Source of the DNA: CAINVV01 sp038323575 | GTDB lineage: Bacteria; Bacteroidota; Bacteroidia; Bacteroidales; Prolixibacteraceae | Length of the DNA: 64,000 nucleotides | Assembly (NCBI GenBank): GCA_038323575.1 | Contig: JBBQHB010000005.1 | Span: 1 to 64,000 of the forward strand | Reading direction: 5' to 3' | Shown: positions 46,171-53,343 of the stretch, piece after piece | Numbering within the stretch: the first letter of the stretch is position 1 | How the letters are laid out: each line of letters opens with the position of its first letter | Program-made: the position numbers and the translations under genes | The notes under the pieces: generated by a model | The model's database searches: none | What the model was told of the DNA's origin: nothing | What the model saw: only the letters and a program-made list of their open reading frames with translations

Positions 46171-46781
46171 AACAATTGCATTATTTTTTTTTGATACAAA
46201 TCATTCAGTTCTTTCAATTCATCATAATGTGCCCTCGCAAGGCGATTACTTACCGCATTTTGTCTGAGATTGCCCAGCATCTGCCCAAGTTCTTCCTGAG
46301 ATAATTGGGGATTGAATAATTTGAGATGGATTACTTCAGCAGATTTTAACGACCAGTTGTCCATGAAAATCATTCCGAGCCTAAGGCAAAGGTTCATTGT
46401 TGCATCAAATTCCAACCATGGGGTTTTTATTGCCAGGGTAAGTTTTTCTTTTTTAAGAAGAGAGAATTTTTCACCCGAATTGATAAATGCCGGGCCATTG
46501 CTTTCGGTTATCCTTTCGCCCTGGTAGGTAATGTCGCCAATGCCGATGGCCAGTCTCACATCGAGGGGTTTTACCATCTTGATGGCAGCTTTTAGCTTTA
46601 TTGCAGCCAGAAGCGCTTTGAGCGGATCGTCGACCCGGAACTGGAATGTATCACCTTTATAGGTTTCCCAGGATACGGGGCTGTTACCATATAATTTCAG
46701 TTCTTCTTTCAGGAGTCCCAGCCAACTTTCGGGGGGTCTCCTGCGCGAATTAATTATATCGCCGGTTATTACACTTATCAT
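46167..46781 (-). CDS. satD: SatD-family protein (cyclase/palm-like core plus probable HTH)
   Basis: 204 residues. The order of landmarks resembles class III nucleotidyl cyclases: ITGDIINSR with Asp8 on the first strand, YKGDTFQF with Asp44 on the hairpin, RLAIGIGDI (76-84) and ESNGPAFINSGE (93-104). The two Asp fit the metal-ligand pair of that fold. The C terminus LSQEELGQMLGNLRQNAVSN (160-179) looks like a helix-turn-helix. The SatD family is uncharacterised at the biochemical level as far as I know. It is coupled by ATGA to DUF3307. Upstream are a -7 element and tandem operators. Fold assignment by eye is inference and needs structural support. Confidence 0.8.
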   Translation of the reverse strand: MISVITGDIINSRRRPPESWLGLLKEELKLYGNSPVSWETYKGDTFQFRVDDPLKALLAAIKLKAAIKMVKPLDVRLAIGIGDITYQGERITESNGPAFINSGEKFSLLKKEKLTLAIKTPWLEFDATMNLCLRLGMIFMDNWSLKSAEVIHLKLFNPQLSQEELGQMLGNLRQNAVSNRLARAHYDELKELNDLYQKKIMQLL

Positions 46782-46800
46782 CTCATTCGATTTATTATCT

Positions 46801-46830
46801 CAAAGATATCATTTAATAACGTGATAAACT
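46801..46830 (-). promoter_or_regulatory. satD promoter overlapped by operator 1
   Basis: On the minus strand TATCTTTG (46801-46808) fits TAnnTTTG, 20 bases before the satD ATG. The region where the -33 element should be (about 46826-46830) lies inside the first GTGATA-N8-TATCAC site (46821-46840). So occupancy of that operator would block the promoter. Confidence 0.55.
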
Positions 46831-46868
46831 GAAATATCACCTAAATACGTGATAAATTAAATTATCAC
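46821..46868. promoter_or_regulatory. Tandem palindromic operators GTGATA-N8-TATCAC
   Basis: Two copies of the same dyad, GTGATA-N8-TATCAC, at 46821-46840 and 46849-46868, have starts 28 bases apart. Both are preceded by AC, and copy 2 extends to 9-bp arms (ACGTGATAA/TTATCACGT, 46847-46870) and overlaps the hsdS stop codon. The identical arms and spacing indicate one dimeric regulator binding twice. SatD itself, with its probable HTH, is the first candidate. Confidence 0.75.
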
Positions 46869-48028
46869 GTTATTGTGCCTGGTGCCAGTTCATTCGTCAG
46901 CAGAACCATTTCTAAGGATTTCTCCCCTCCCAACAAATCCCCCATCAACCCCCGCTTAATCGATTGGTATTTTTGGAGAAGGGTTTCTTCGGCATTCATT
47001 TTATTATCAAGGGCTAATAGCCGATTCCCGATTTCTTTCTGTTCGTTGTGGTGTGGTTTTGTAATGAATAAACGCAATATTTTAGCAACAGCCAATCCTG
47101 GTTGAGCTGATGCCTCAGAATATTGGTTAAGGTTCATGTAATCAAGTTTTTGAGAAAGCCAGTCAACATTAATATCTTTATTTACAGTTACAACTACAGC
47201 ATGTTCTGATGCAAAGAAATTACCCGAAACTCGGGTGATATTTCCACACAAAGCACCTTGCCTGCCAATAAGCACAAAATCACCTTCATGGGTATAAGTT
47301 GTAGTAAATCCTCTCAATCCATTTCCTCCAAAAACAGGGAATTCTCCGCTATCTGCAATAAATTTAGATGTGATACCCTCTCCACTTTTCATGGTTGAAA
47401 TCTCTCCTAGTCTCTTCACCTCCCACTCCTTCGGTATCATCCCCAACTCCGAGGTTTTGTAAAGTTCCGGCGCTTCCTCGTGGCGGGGACGCAGGCGGCC
47501 GTTGGCATCCAGTCCGCGGGTAAACAAATCGTGCAGGAGCCCTTGTTTGATGGCTTTGTATTTGGCGATGGCGGATTGAGTTTGGGAGATAACGGAGTCG
47601 CAAGTGGTGAGGATATGGGCGATTTTTTGCTGCGAAGATTTCTCTGTTGGAATCTTTAACCTAATTTTCTCGATAATTCCACCAGTTATGACAGGCTGTG
47701 CACTCTGAAAAGCATAATCTCTTAAATTTAGATTAGAAAGTACATAATACCAAAATTTAGAATCTTGATTACTATTGAGAAAGGATACAACTAAAGCATT
47801 ATCAGTAATCCAACTCTTAACTTGTGTAATATGCACATTACCACAGAGAGCACCAACTCTACCAATAATTAATCTGCTTTCATCAAATAAAAAATGATTA
47901 TGAAATCCAGTAATTCCATTCCCTCCATAAACTGGGAATTGTCCAGGTTTCATTTTTGAGTCAGGCAATCCTTCTCCGCTTGAAACTTTAATGAATTCAT
48001 TCAACCTCACTTCCCTCCACTCACTCAT
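46865..48028 (-). CDS. hsdS: Type I restriction enzyme specificity subunit S
   Basis: About 387 residues from ATG 48028, which overlaps the BRO-N stop (ATGAGTGA). An upstream in-frame ATG gives a basic extension unlike HsdS. Two target-recognition domains, each followed by a helical conserved spacer (SVISQTQSAIAKYKAIKQGL and NAEETLLQKYQSIKRGLMGD), are visible. The two TRDs are unusually alike: FPVYGGNGITGF and FPVFGGNGLRGF, then IGRVGALCGN and IGRQGALCGN. The DNA site should thus have two similar half-sites. The stop lies in the second satD operator. Confidence 0.93.
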   Translation of the reverse strand: MSEWREVRLNEFIKVSSGEGLPDSKMKPGQFPVYGGNGITGFHNHFLFDESRLIIGRVGALCGNVHITQVKSWITDNALVVSFLNSNQDSKFWYYVLSNLNLRDYAFQSAQPVITGGIIEKIRLKIPTEKSSQQKIAHILTTCDSVISQTQSAIAKYKAIKQGLLHDLFTRGLDANGRLRPRHEEAPELYKTSELGMIPKEWEVKRLGEISTMKSGEGITSKFIADSGEFPVFGGNGLRGFTTTYTHEGDFVLIGRQGALCGNITRVSGNFFASEHAVVVTVNKDINVDWLSQKLDYMNLNQYSEASAQPGLAVAKILRLFITKPHHNEQKEIGNRLLALDNKMNAEETLLQKYQSIKRGLMGDLLGGEKSLEMVLLTNELAPGTIT

Positions 48029-48557
48029 CCCCCAACTCCTTCCTTTTCTTTTTCGTTGCGGCAATTTGGCGAATCGACTTGGCATTGAGTGGAGTAACCA
48101 CTTTTTGTCCGGTACTTGCTTCTAATTGCTGACGCGCCACGCGGGCCACATCGCCCCCTTTGCGGGCAGCAACGGCGCTTTCACCGAAAGTTTGCGGATC
48201 GGTAGCCACAGAAATATCTTTGGTGGAGGCTTCTGCCAGCCAAAGTTTAAATGGCTCGGCTTTGGGAGATGGAATGGATTGGATGAGTCGGAAAAGTTGC
48301 TCACTATCAGCCACATCCGTTAAATATACTTTCCCGTCGGAAGAGGGCATTTTCAGTTGACTACAATTTGTAGTCAACTGACTGCCTTCTTTCTTCAAGC
48401 GATTTTTGAGTACACTCCAATATTTCCGCGGGTTCGGACTGTCAGTCAGTACCGCCACCACATCCACAACAGAGAAATACCATTTCTCCTGCCCGTCGTC
48501 CCATACCGTGCGGACTTTTTTATCCCCGAATATTTTTAGCGCATTTTGCTTTGTCAT
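48021..48557 (-). CDS. BRO-N domain protein within the R-M operon
   Basis: 178 residues. The BRO-N/antirepressor-like domain is at the N terminus (GQEKWYFSVVDVVAVLTDSP, then YWSVLKNRLKKEGSQL and VYLTDVADSEQLFRLIQSI); the C terminus is basic and rich in K/R, with no KilA-C domain. BRO-N proteins bind nucleic acid and often act as phage antirepressors, but this gene is locked into the operon between dinD and hsdS. It overlaps hsdS by 8 bases, and is 95 bases downstream of dinD. It may regulate the island or protect hosts during establishment; unproven. Confidence 0.85.
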   Translation of the reverse strand: MTKQNALKIFGDKKVRTVWDDGQEKWYFSVVDVVAVLTDSPNPRKYWSVLKNRLKKEGSQLTTNCSQLKMPSSDGKVYLTDVADSEQLFRLIQSIPSPKAEPFKLWLAEASTKDISVATDPQTFGESAVAARKGGDVARVARQQLEASTGQKVVTPLNAKSIRQIAATKKKRKELGDE

Positions 48558-48652
48558 AATTGGCTTCTCCTCTAATTAGCTGATTACCACAATTTATCAT
48601 CTCTTTAAACTCACCTTCCCGGTTCGATCCAATTTCTTAGACGTTGCAAGTA

Positions 48653-49510
48653 TTATTCAGTTGCATCATTGTTTAAACCCTTAAGTTTTTTACCGGCAAT
48701 ATTTCTGTCGGCTGTTTTCACTCTTCGTTCCAGTTTTTTAAGGTCTTCTTCGGGTGGTAAAACTTCTGGTTTTATCCCGCTTTTACCCAAAAGCAAACGA
48801 ATGTCGGTATTGTTTTTTACATGCTCGTTGGTGATTCGATTCTCACCTTTCAAATCGTTTTTCTTGACGTTGAAATTGGTAATTTCAGTTGCCAACTGCT
48901 TGGCGGTAATGGTTATGGTGGGTAAAAAGTCGGCCAATGGCCGGTTCTCCGGAACACCCAACTTTCGTTTCATGGCGCTGGTGTTGTGACCTCCAAACAA
49001 TGCCCAGTCGCCTTTGCTTCGGATATTTGCAAAACCTTTGTTATCAACACCCCTTTCATAAATATTTTTAGAGAGTTCGGTTTCGGTGGCTGCCAGTTTT
49101 TCCCTTGCCTGCAATCGTTCGTTTAACTGAATTCTTTCCTCAAGCAATTCCTGCTTCCGGGTTTGTATGGCAAAGTAACTTTGGGCAAAAGCAATCTGTT
49201 CTTTGCGTGGATCTCCGTTTTGGGCAATAAGGTAACAGGCATAGCGGGTAAGCATGACGTCGTCAATTTGCTTACTTGCACCTTTGGGCATATCGATCGT
49301 TTTGTTGACGTCAACGAAATGATCGGAAACCGCTTCACCAGTGGTTTTGCAGCTTTCTTTGGCTTTATCAACAATATTCAAAAAGTTACGCCAATCGGCA
49401 TATCCTAATAGGGTTTGCAATTCGCGGGCAAGCCAATATTCGATACCGTCTTGTTCGTATGCAAATTCTTCGAAACTGCGGTTTAACCTGGTAATTATTT
49501 CTTTATCCAT
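48653..49510 (-). CDS. dinD: DinD-like (DNA-damage-inducible protein D) protein
   Basis: 285 residues matching the DinD family: YEQDGIEYWLARELQTLLGY and NFLNIVDKAKESCKTTGEAV near the N terminus, and a middle helical region QTRKQELLEERIQLNERLQA. The N-terminal half resembles BRO-N-like nucleic-acid-binding folds. E. coli DinD inhibits RecA filaments in vitro. The gene lies 13 bases after hsdM, so it is probably cotranscribed with it; damage-responsive relief of restriction is a possible role. No LexA box was recognised. Confidence 0.85.
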   Translation of the reverse strand: MDKEIITRLNRSFEEFAYEQDGIEYWLARELQTLLGYADWRNFLNIVDKAKESCKTTGEAVSDHFVDVNKTIDMPKGASKQIDDVMLTRYACYLIAQNGDPRKEQIAFAQSYFAIQTRKQELLEERIQLNERLQAREKLAATETELSKNIYERGVDNKGFANIRSKGDWALFGGHNTSAMKRKLGVPENRPLADFLPTITITAKQLATEITNFNVKKNDLKGENRITNEHVKNNTDIRLLLGKSGIKPEVLPPEEDLKKLERRVKTADRNIAGKKLKGLNNDATE

Positions 49511-49523
49511 GGTCGATTATTTA

Positions 49524-52121
49524 TTATTCATAACCCAATTCCTCCATAAAACGGTTCAACTCCTGGGTGAAGGAATCCCGTTCAGTCAGGATATCGGTCA
49601 GCGTAACGGTGTATTTGTCGTGGAGTTCTTCCACGGATTGCTGTAATCCGCGGGTATGGGCATCGAGGTAACTATTGATGGTAGAATGCAGGATGGTTAA
49701 CCAACGATTGACGATCAGAGGCTTGGCTTCTTCGGCAGTTATCTGCTCGCGGGACTGTTCCACCGTTTCATTCTTGTATTGTTCGATCAGGCGGATGGTC
49801 GAAGCACATGCCTTGAGTTCATTTTCCAAATCAACATGGCGCTGAATGCCGGCTTCGGCAGTTTTGATCTCCTGCGTCAACGAAAGCAGGGTTGCCTGAA
49901 GCTGCGCCAACGCTTGTTTCAAGGCAGGTATCCCGGCGCTTTCGAAGACATTTTGGTAAGCCTGAATCCTTTTTTGCAGGCTTTTTGCCTCTTTCTCCTG
50001 CTCTTTGAGTTGCCCGTTCAGTTGCTTGATGGTTGCTTTTATCTCCGAAATCTGGTTTTTGGGAATGACCTGATAATCGGTATCGTTCCATTCTCCATCT
50101 TCCAGTTCAGCTACTTCGGCAAATTGCGCTTCCAACTCCTCCTTGCGGGATTGGCTGGCCCTCAGTTCGGCCAATAATTTTGGGAACTGGCTTTCCAGGA
50201 TGGCCTCTTCCGGGATCAGTTCGGCATTCCAGCCACTGGCGGCTACCGATTTGAAATCCGTTTCCAACTCGTTCAGGTATTGTGCGAATGCCCCGCGACT
50301 TTGGAATTCGTCTAACAGCGGATGTTCCAGTCCGGCGGTTTTGCCGGCAAAACTTTGCGACAGGGCCTGGGTAAAATGGTACACTTCTTTGTCTTCGGGT
50401 AATTTGTCCAGCAAGGGTAAGCAATTTTGCCAGAACTCCTCCATCTTGTCTTTGTACAACTGCATGGCTTTTGCATATCCCGCCGAACCGAGTATCACCT
50501 CTTTGATCACTTCTTTAGAGCCAATTGCTTCACTAAATTGATGGTATCCCTTTTTGCCGTGAACGAAAAGCAACTCTTTCAATCCATCGTAGCAGGCAAA
50601 AGCGCTATCCAGGTTACTGATTTCAGCATCCGGCAGACCACCTTTGAGATGGGCGTGCACATCGTGCGGCGTTGGTTCCGGGGCATTGTCCACATACCTG
50701 CGAATGTTGCAGTTAAATTCTTCGGCTTCCAGCTCTGCCTTGTTTACCAGCCGGCTGTATTTCTGCAGTGTTTTTTTGTGGGTGTAGCAATAGGATATTT
50801 TCTCGATGTCCTCGGGGCGCAGGCTGTTCTGGTTTTTCCCCTCTTTGTATTCGCGGTCGGCATTGATGAAGAATACGCCTTTTCGGTTGACTGCATCGGC
50901 TTTGTTGACAATCAGGATAGAGGCAGGTATGCCGGTGCCGAAAAACAGTCCGGGCGGCAGTCCGATGATGCACTCCAGGATACCCTGTTCGATCAGCCGT
51001 TTCCGCATCCTTTGCTCCTCGCCTCCGCGGAACAGCACACCGTGTGGCATCACCACCGCCATGCGGCCGTTCTCTTTCAGCGTGGCGATCATGTGCTGCA
51101 CAAACATAAAATCTGCCTGTTTCTTGGCGCTCATCCAGTTCTGGAAACGCTCCTTGAATTTCATGCCGGCAGTGGTATAGTTCTGCGAGAAAGGGGGATT
51201 GGCTACCACGATATCGTATTTCCGGAGCATACCGTTTTCGACCAGTTTAGGGTCAAGCAGTGTATCGCCCTGCTGGATATTGGCGTTGCGGATGCCATGG
51301 AAAATCATGTTCATCTTGCACATCTTGTAGATGCCGTCTTTCAGCTCCTGTCCATGGATGGTGAGGTTTCGGGCGGTGCCGTAACGGGCTTCCACATAAT
51401 TGCGCATGTTAATTACCAATCCGCCGGAGCCGATGGTCGGGTCGCAGATTTCGGCATCGATGGAGGGTTGCAGGATTTTCCCCATCAGTTGTACCACCGG
51501 GGATGGGGTATAAAATTCGCCGCCTTTCTTTCCGGCGCTTTCGGCAAAGTATTTGATCAGGAACTCGTAGGCGGCGCCCAGCAGGTCGGGAAATTCGAAG
51601 TGGTCGTCGGTTAACTTCCATGAATTGAAGTCTTTCAGCATTTGCGAAAGCACCTCGTCGGAGAGGAGTTTTTCTCCTTTGGAGTTGACTGAATTGAACT
51701 TTGTGGTACTCAATACGCCCTGTAAAATATCGGCATTGGCATCTTCGAGGGCATTCAAAGCTATACTCAAGGCATCCCCGACATTTTCAACGACAGTTGC
51801 GATACCAGGCCACTGTGAAGGAACCGATTCGTCTGCTTTCCACCGCGCTGCCTTTGGGACAAAAAATTCATATTCTTCGGCGTTGTTTTCTTCCAGTTCT
51901 GCGGCAAGCTCCGCTGCGCTCATTTCCGGAAATTCAGACAGCAGATGCTTCTCCCTTTCGGTACGGGCTATTTCGAACTGGTCGTTTACCCGCTTGAGGA
52001 AAAGCATCGCGATGATATAATCTTTGTATTCAGCAGCATCCAAACCGGCTGCCCGAAGATTATCGCATTGCAATTTGAGGAAGGTATTTAACTTGGAAAG
52101 GGAGATTTTCTTGTTGGGCAT
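49524..52121 (-). CDS. hsdM: Type I restriction enzyme subunit M with long C-terminal extension
   Basis: 865 residues, far longer than the usual 480-530. N-terminal HsdM helical domain (NTFLKLQCDNLRAAG), then the N6-adenine methylase core: GEFYTPSPVVQLM, motif I DPTIGSGGLV (about 230), motif IV NPPF (about 312). The extra part after about residue 500 includes a long coiled coil (about 670-790; AELRASQSRKEELEAQFAEV and KATIKQLNGQLKEQEKEAKS). It could tether another subunit or replace part of HsdS assembly. First gene of the island, followed after 13 bases by dinD. Confidence 0.93.
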   Translation of the reverse strand: MPNKKISLSKLNTFLKLQCDNLRAAGLDAAEYKDYIIAMLFLKRVNDQFEIARTEREKHLLSEFPEMSAAELAAELEENNAEEYEFFVPKAARWKADESVPSQWPGIATVVENVGDALSIALNALEDANADILQGVLSTTKFNSVNSKGEKLLSDEVLSQMLKDFNSWKLTDDHFEFPDLLGAAYEFLIKYFAESAGKKGGEFYTPSPVVQLMGKILQPSIDAEICDPTIGSGGLVINMRNYVEARYGTARNLTIHGQELKDGIYKMCKMNMIFHGIRNANIQQGDTLLDPKLVENGMLRKYDIVVANPPFSQNYTTAGMKFKERFQNWMSAKKQADFMFVQHMIATLKENGRMAVVMPHGVLFRGGEEQRMRKRLIEQGILECIIGLPPGLFFGTGIPASILIVNKADAVNRKGVFFINADREYKEGKNQNSLRPEDIEKISYCYTHKKTLQKYSRLVNKAELEAEEFNCNIRRYVDNAPEPTPHDVHAHLKGGLPDAEISNLDSAFACYDGLKELLFVHGKKGYHQFSEAIGSKEVIKEVILGSAGYAKAMQLYKDKMEEFWQNCLPLLDKLPEDKEVYHFTQALSQSFAGKTAGLEHPLLDEFQSRGAFAQYLNELETDFKSVAASGWNAELIPEEAILESQFPKLLAELRASQSRKEELEAQFAEVAELEDGEWNDTDYQVIPKNQISEIKATIKQLNGQLKEQEKEAKSLQKRIQAYQNVFESAGIPALKQALAQLQATLLSLTQEIKTAEAGIQRHVDLENELKACASTIRLIEQYKNETVEQSREQITAEEAKPLIVNRWLTILHSTINSYLDAHTRGLQQSVEELHDKYTVTLTDILTERDSFTQELNRFMEELGYE

Positions 52122-52159
52122 ATTGTGTAAAAAGGGATCAAACAGGTTTAATTGGTTAC

Positions 52160-52185
52160 CAAAGTTACCTTTTTTTCCTGAACAA
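52160..52185 (-). promoter_or_regulatory. Candidate promoter for the hsdM operon
   Basis: On the minus strand TAACTTTG (52160-52167) fits TAnnTTTG, 38 bases before the hsdM ATG; TTG at 52183-52185 lies upstream, with only a 15-base spacer (19-21 is usual). A reasonable but suboptimal promoter. Confidence 0.45.
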
Positions 52186-52240
52186 CTGCCGATTAGCCAG
52201 ACAGGTTCATTCAGGTGTGAAGGTTCAATTCAATTTCAAT

Positions 52241-52264
52241 TGAGCACGCTATTGCGTGTTCTCA
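52241..52264 (-). terminator. Hairpin after the GT2 gene, upstream of hsdM
   Basis: CACGC/GCGTG with loop TATT and flanking TGAG/CTCA pairs (one two-base bulge) lies 27 bases past the GT2 stop on its strand. It has no T-run. It may end the GT2 transcript and insulate the R-M island. Confidence 0.35.
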
Positions 52265-52290
52265 AATATTGCTCACCAATGTGACTTTCA

Positions 52291-53220
52291 TTAAGATTCC
52301 GCCGAATCTTCATGGATTTTCTTAATAAAATAGATCGGCCGGTTTTGGGATTCTTTGTAAATACGGAAGACATATTCTCCCACGATCCCTAAGAAAATCA
52401 ACTGAATAGAGCCAAGGAAATAGAGGCTAAGCAAGGTGGATGACCATCCGATAATGGCAAAGCCAAGCATTTTATCCACCAGAACATAAATACCGGCAAA
52501 CATAAAAACAATGGTACCTATGATGCCAAGGTAGAGGCATAACCGGATAGGGAACCTGGAAAAGGAAAAAATGGCGTCGTTGGCCAGGGTAAAGAGTTTG
52601 GAAAAGCTCATTTTGGGTTCCCCATGCAAACGGTCTTCGCGGATGTATTCAACTGTTCCCTGGTTGAATCCGATGAAGGAGCGCAGACCCGGCAGGTAGC
52701 GGACTTTTTCCTTCATGGAGAGGAGCGCCTGCAATGCATTGCGGGTCATCATGGAGAAGTTGCCTGCATTCTCCAGGTTTTCGATTCCGGCTATGTATTT
52801 AAAAATCAGGTGGAAGATGATGGTATATAAATTGCGTTGACTGCGCCCTTTCCTTCCGGTTCTTTTCCCGCTGACGATGTCAAAGCCTTCGGTTTTGATT
52901 TTTTGGTACATCTCTGCCAGCAATTCAGGCGGATCCTGAAGATCACCATCCATCATGGCCACAATATCTCCGGTCGAAAACTCCAGTCCGGCGGTAAAAG
53001 CTGCCTGGTGACCAAAATTTTTAGACAGGGAGATGATCTTGATTTTTTTGTTCGCAGCCCGGTACTGCATAAGTTTCTTTACTGTACCATCTGAACTTCC
53101 GTCATCGACAAACAGTAATTCATAATCGACGACAAAAGATGACACAGCATTGACCGATCTTGTTACCAAATCGTTGATCAGTTGCTCTTCGTTATAAACA
53201 GGGATTACCAGGCTGAACAT
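52291..53220 (-). CDS. GT2 glycosyltransferase (dolichol-phosphate mannosyltransferase/ArnC-like)
   Basis: About 309 residues from ATG 53220; upstream in-frame starts add a non-native sequence. The GT-A domain is clear: VIPVYNEEQLINDLV at the start, LFVDDGSSDGTVKKL, and MDGDLQDPPELLAEM with the DxD-like catalytic Asp. GNFSMMTRNALQALL follows. Two C-terminal membrane helices (about 235-300) anchor it, as in ArnC/GtrB, which load sugar onto a polyprenyl phosphate. It could supply a lipid-linked sugar to a GT39-like enzyme such as that at 39-41 kb, although the two are now separated by the R-M island. Confidence 0.92.
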   Translation of the reverse strand: MFSLVIPVYNEEQLINDLVTRSVNAVSSFVVDYELLFVDDGSSDGTVKKLMQYRAANKKIKIISLSKNFGHQAAFTAGLEFSTGDIVAMMDGDLQDPPELLAEMYQKIKTEGFDIVSGKRTGRKGRSQRNLYTIIFHLIFKYIAGIENLENAGNFSMMTRNALQALLSMKEKVRYLPGLRSFIGFNQGTVEYIREDRLHGEPKMSFSKLFTLANDAIFSFSRFPIRLCLYLGIIGTIVFMFAGIYVLVDKMLGFAIIGWSSTLLSLYFLGSIQLIFLGIVGEYVFRIYKESQNRPIYFIKKIHEDSAES

Positions 53221-53223
53221 CGA

Positions 53224-53251
53224 GATATGAATTATAAGATATGAATTATAA
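53224..53251. repeat. 14-bp direct repeat upstream of the GT2 gene
   Basis: GATATGAATTATAA occurs twice in tandem (53224-53237 and 53238-53251), followed by the partial unit GTTATGAA. It lies directly upstream of the GT2 ATG. Confidence 0.75.
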
Positions 53252-53258
53252 GTTATGA

Positions 53259-53301
53259 AGGCGTCCAAACACAAAAGTTAAATTCCTGTGTATGGACGCC
53301 T
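53259..53301 (-). terminator. Long hairpin between the ThuA and GT2 genes
   Basis: Stem AGGCGTCCA (53259-53267) / TGGACGCCT (53293-53301) with inner ACACA/TGTGT (53269-53273 and 53287-53291). It lies downstream of the ThuA-like gene and upstream of GT2, on the same strand. No T-run, so it may be a terminator or an mRNA-stabilising element. Confidence 0.45.
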
Positions 53302-53343
53302 AAAATTACAAAAATCTGAGCAGCAAACTAATACATTGTCTTG

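Noticed and set aside
48021..48557. BRO-N gene as evidence of a prophage
   Set aside because: No integrase, capsid, terminase or lysis genes are nearby, and the gene overlaps hsdS, so it belongs to the R-M operon.
50427..51614. A 395-codon plus-strand open frame within hsdM
   Set aside because: It is antisense to conserved HsdM methylase motifs and has no recognisable domain, signal or start context.
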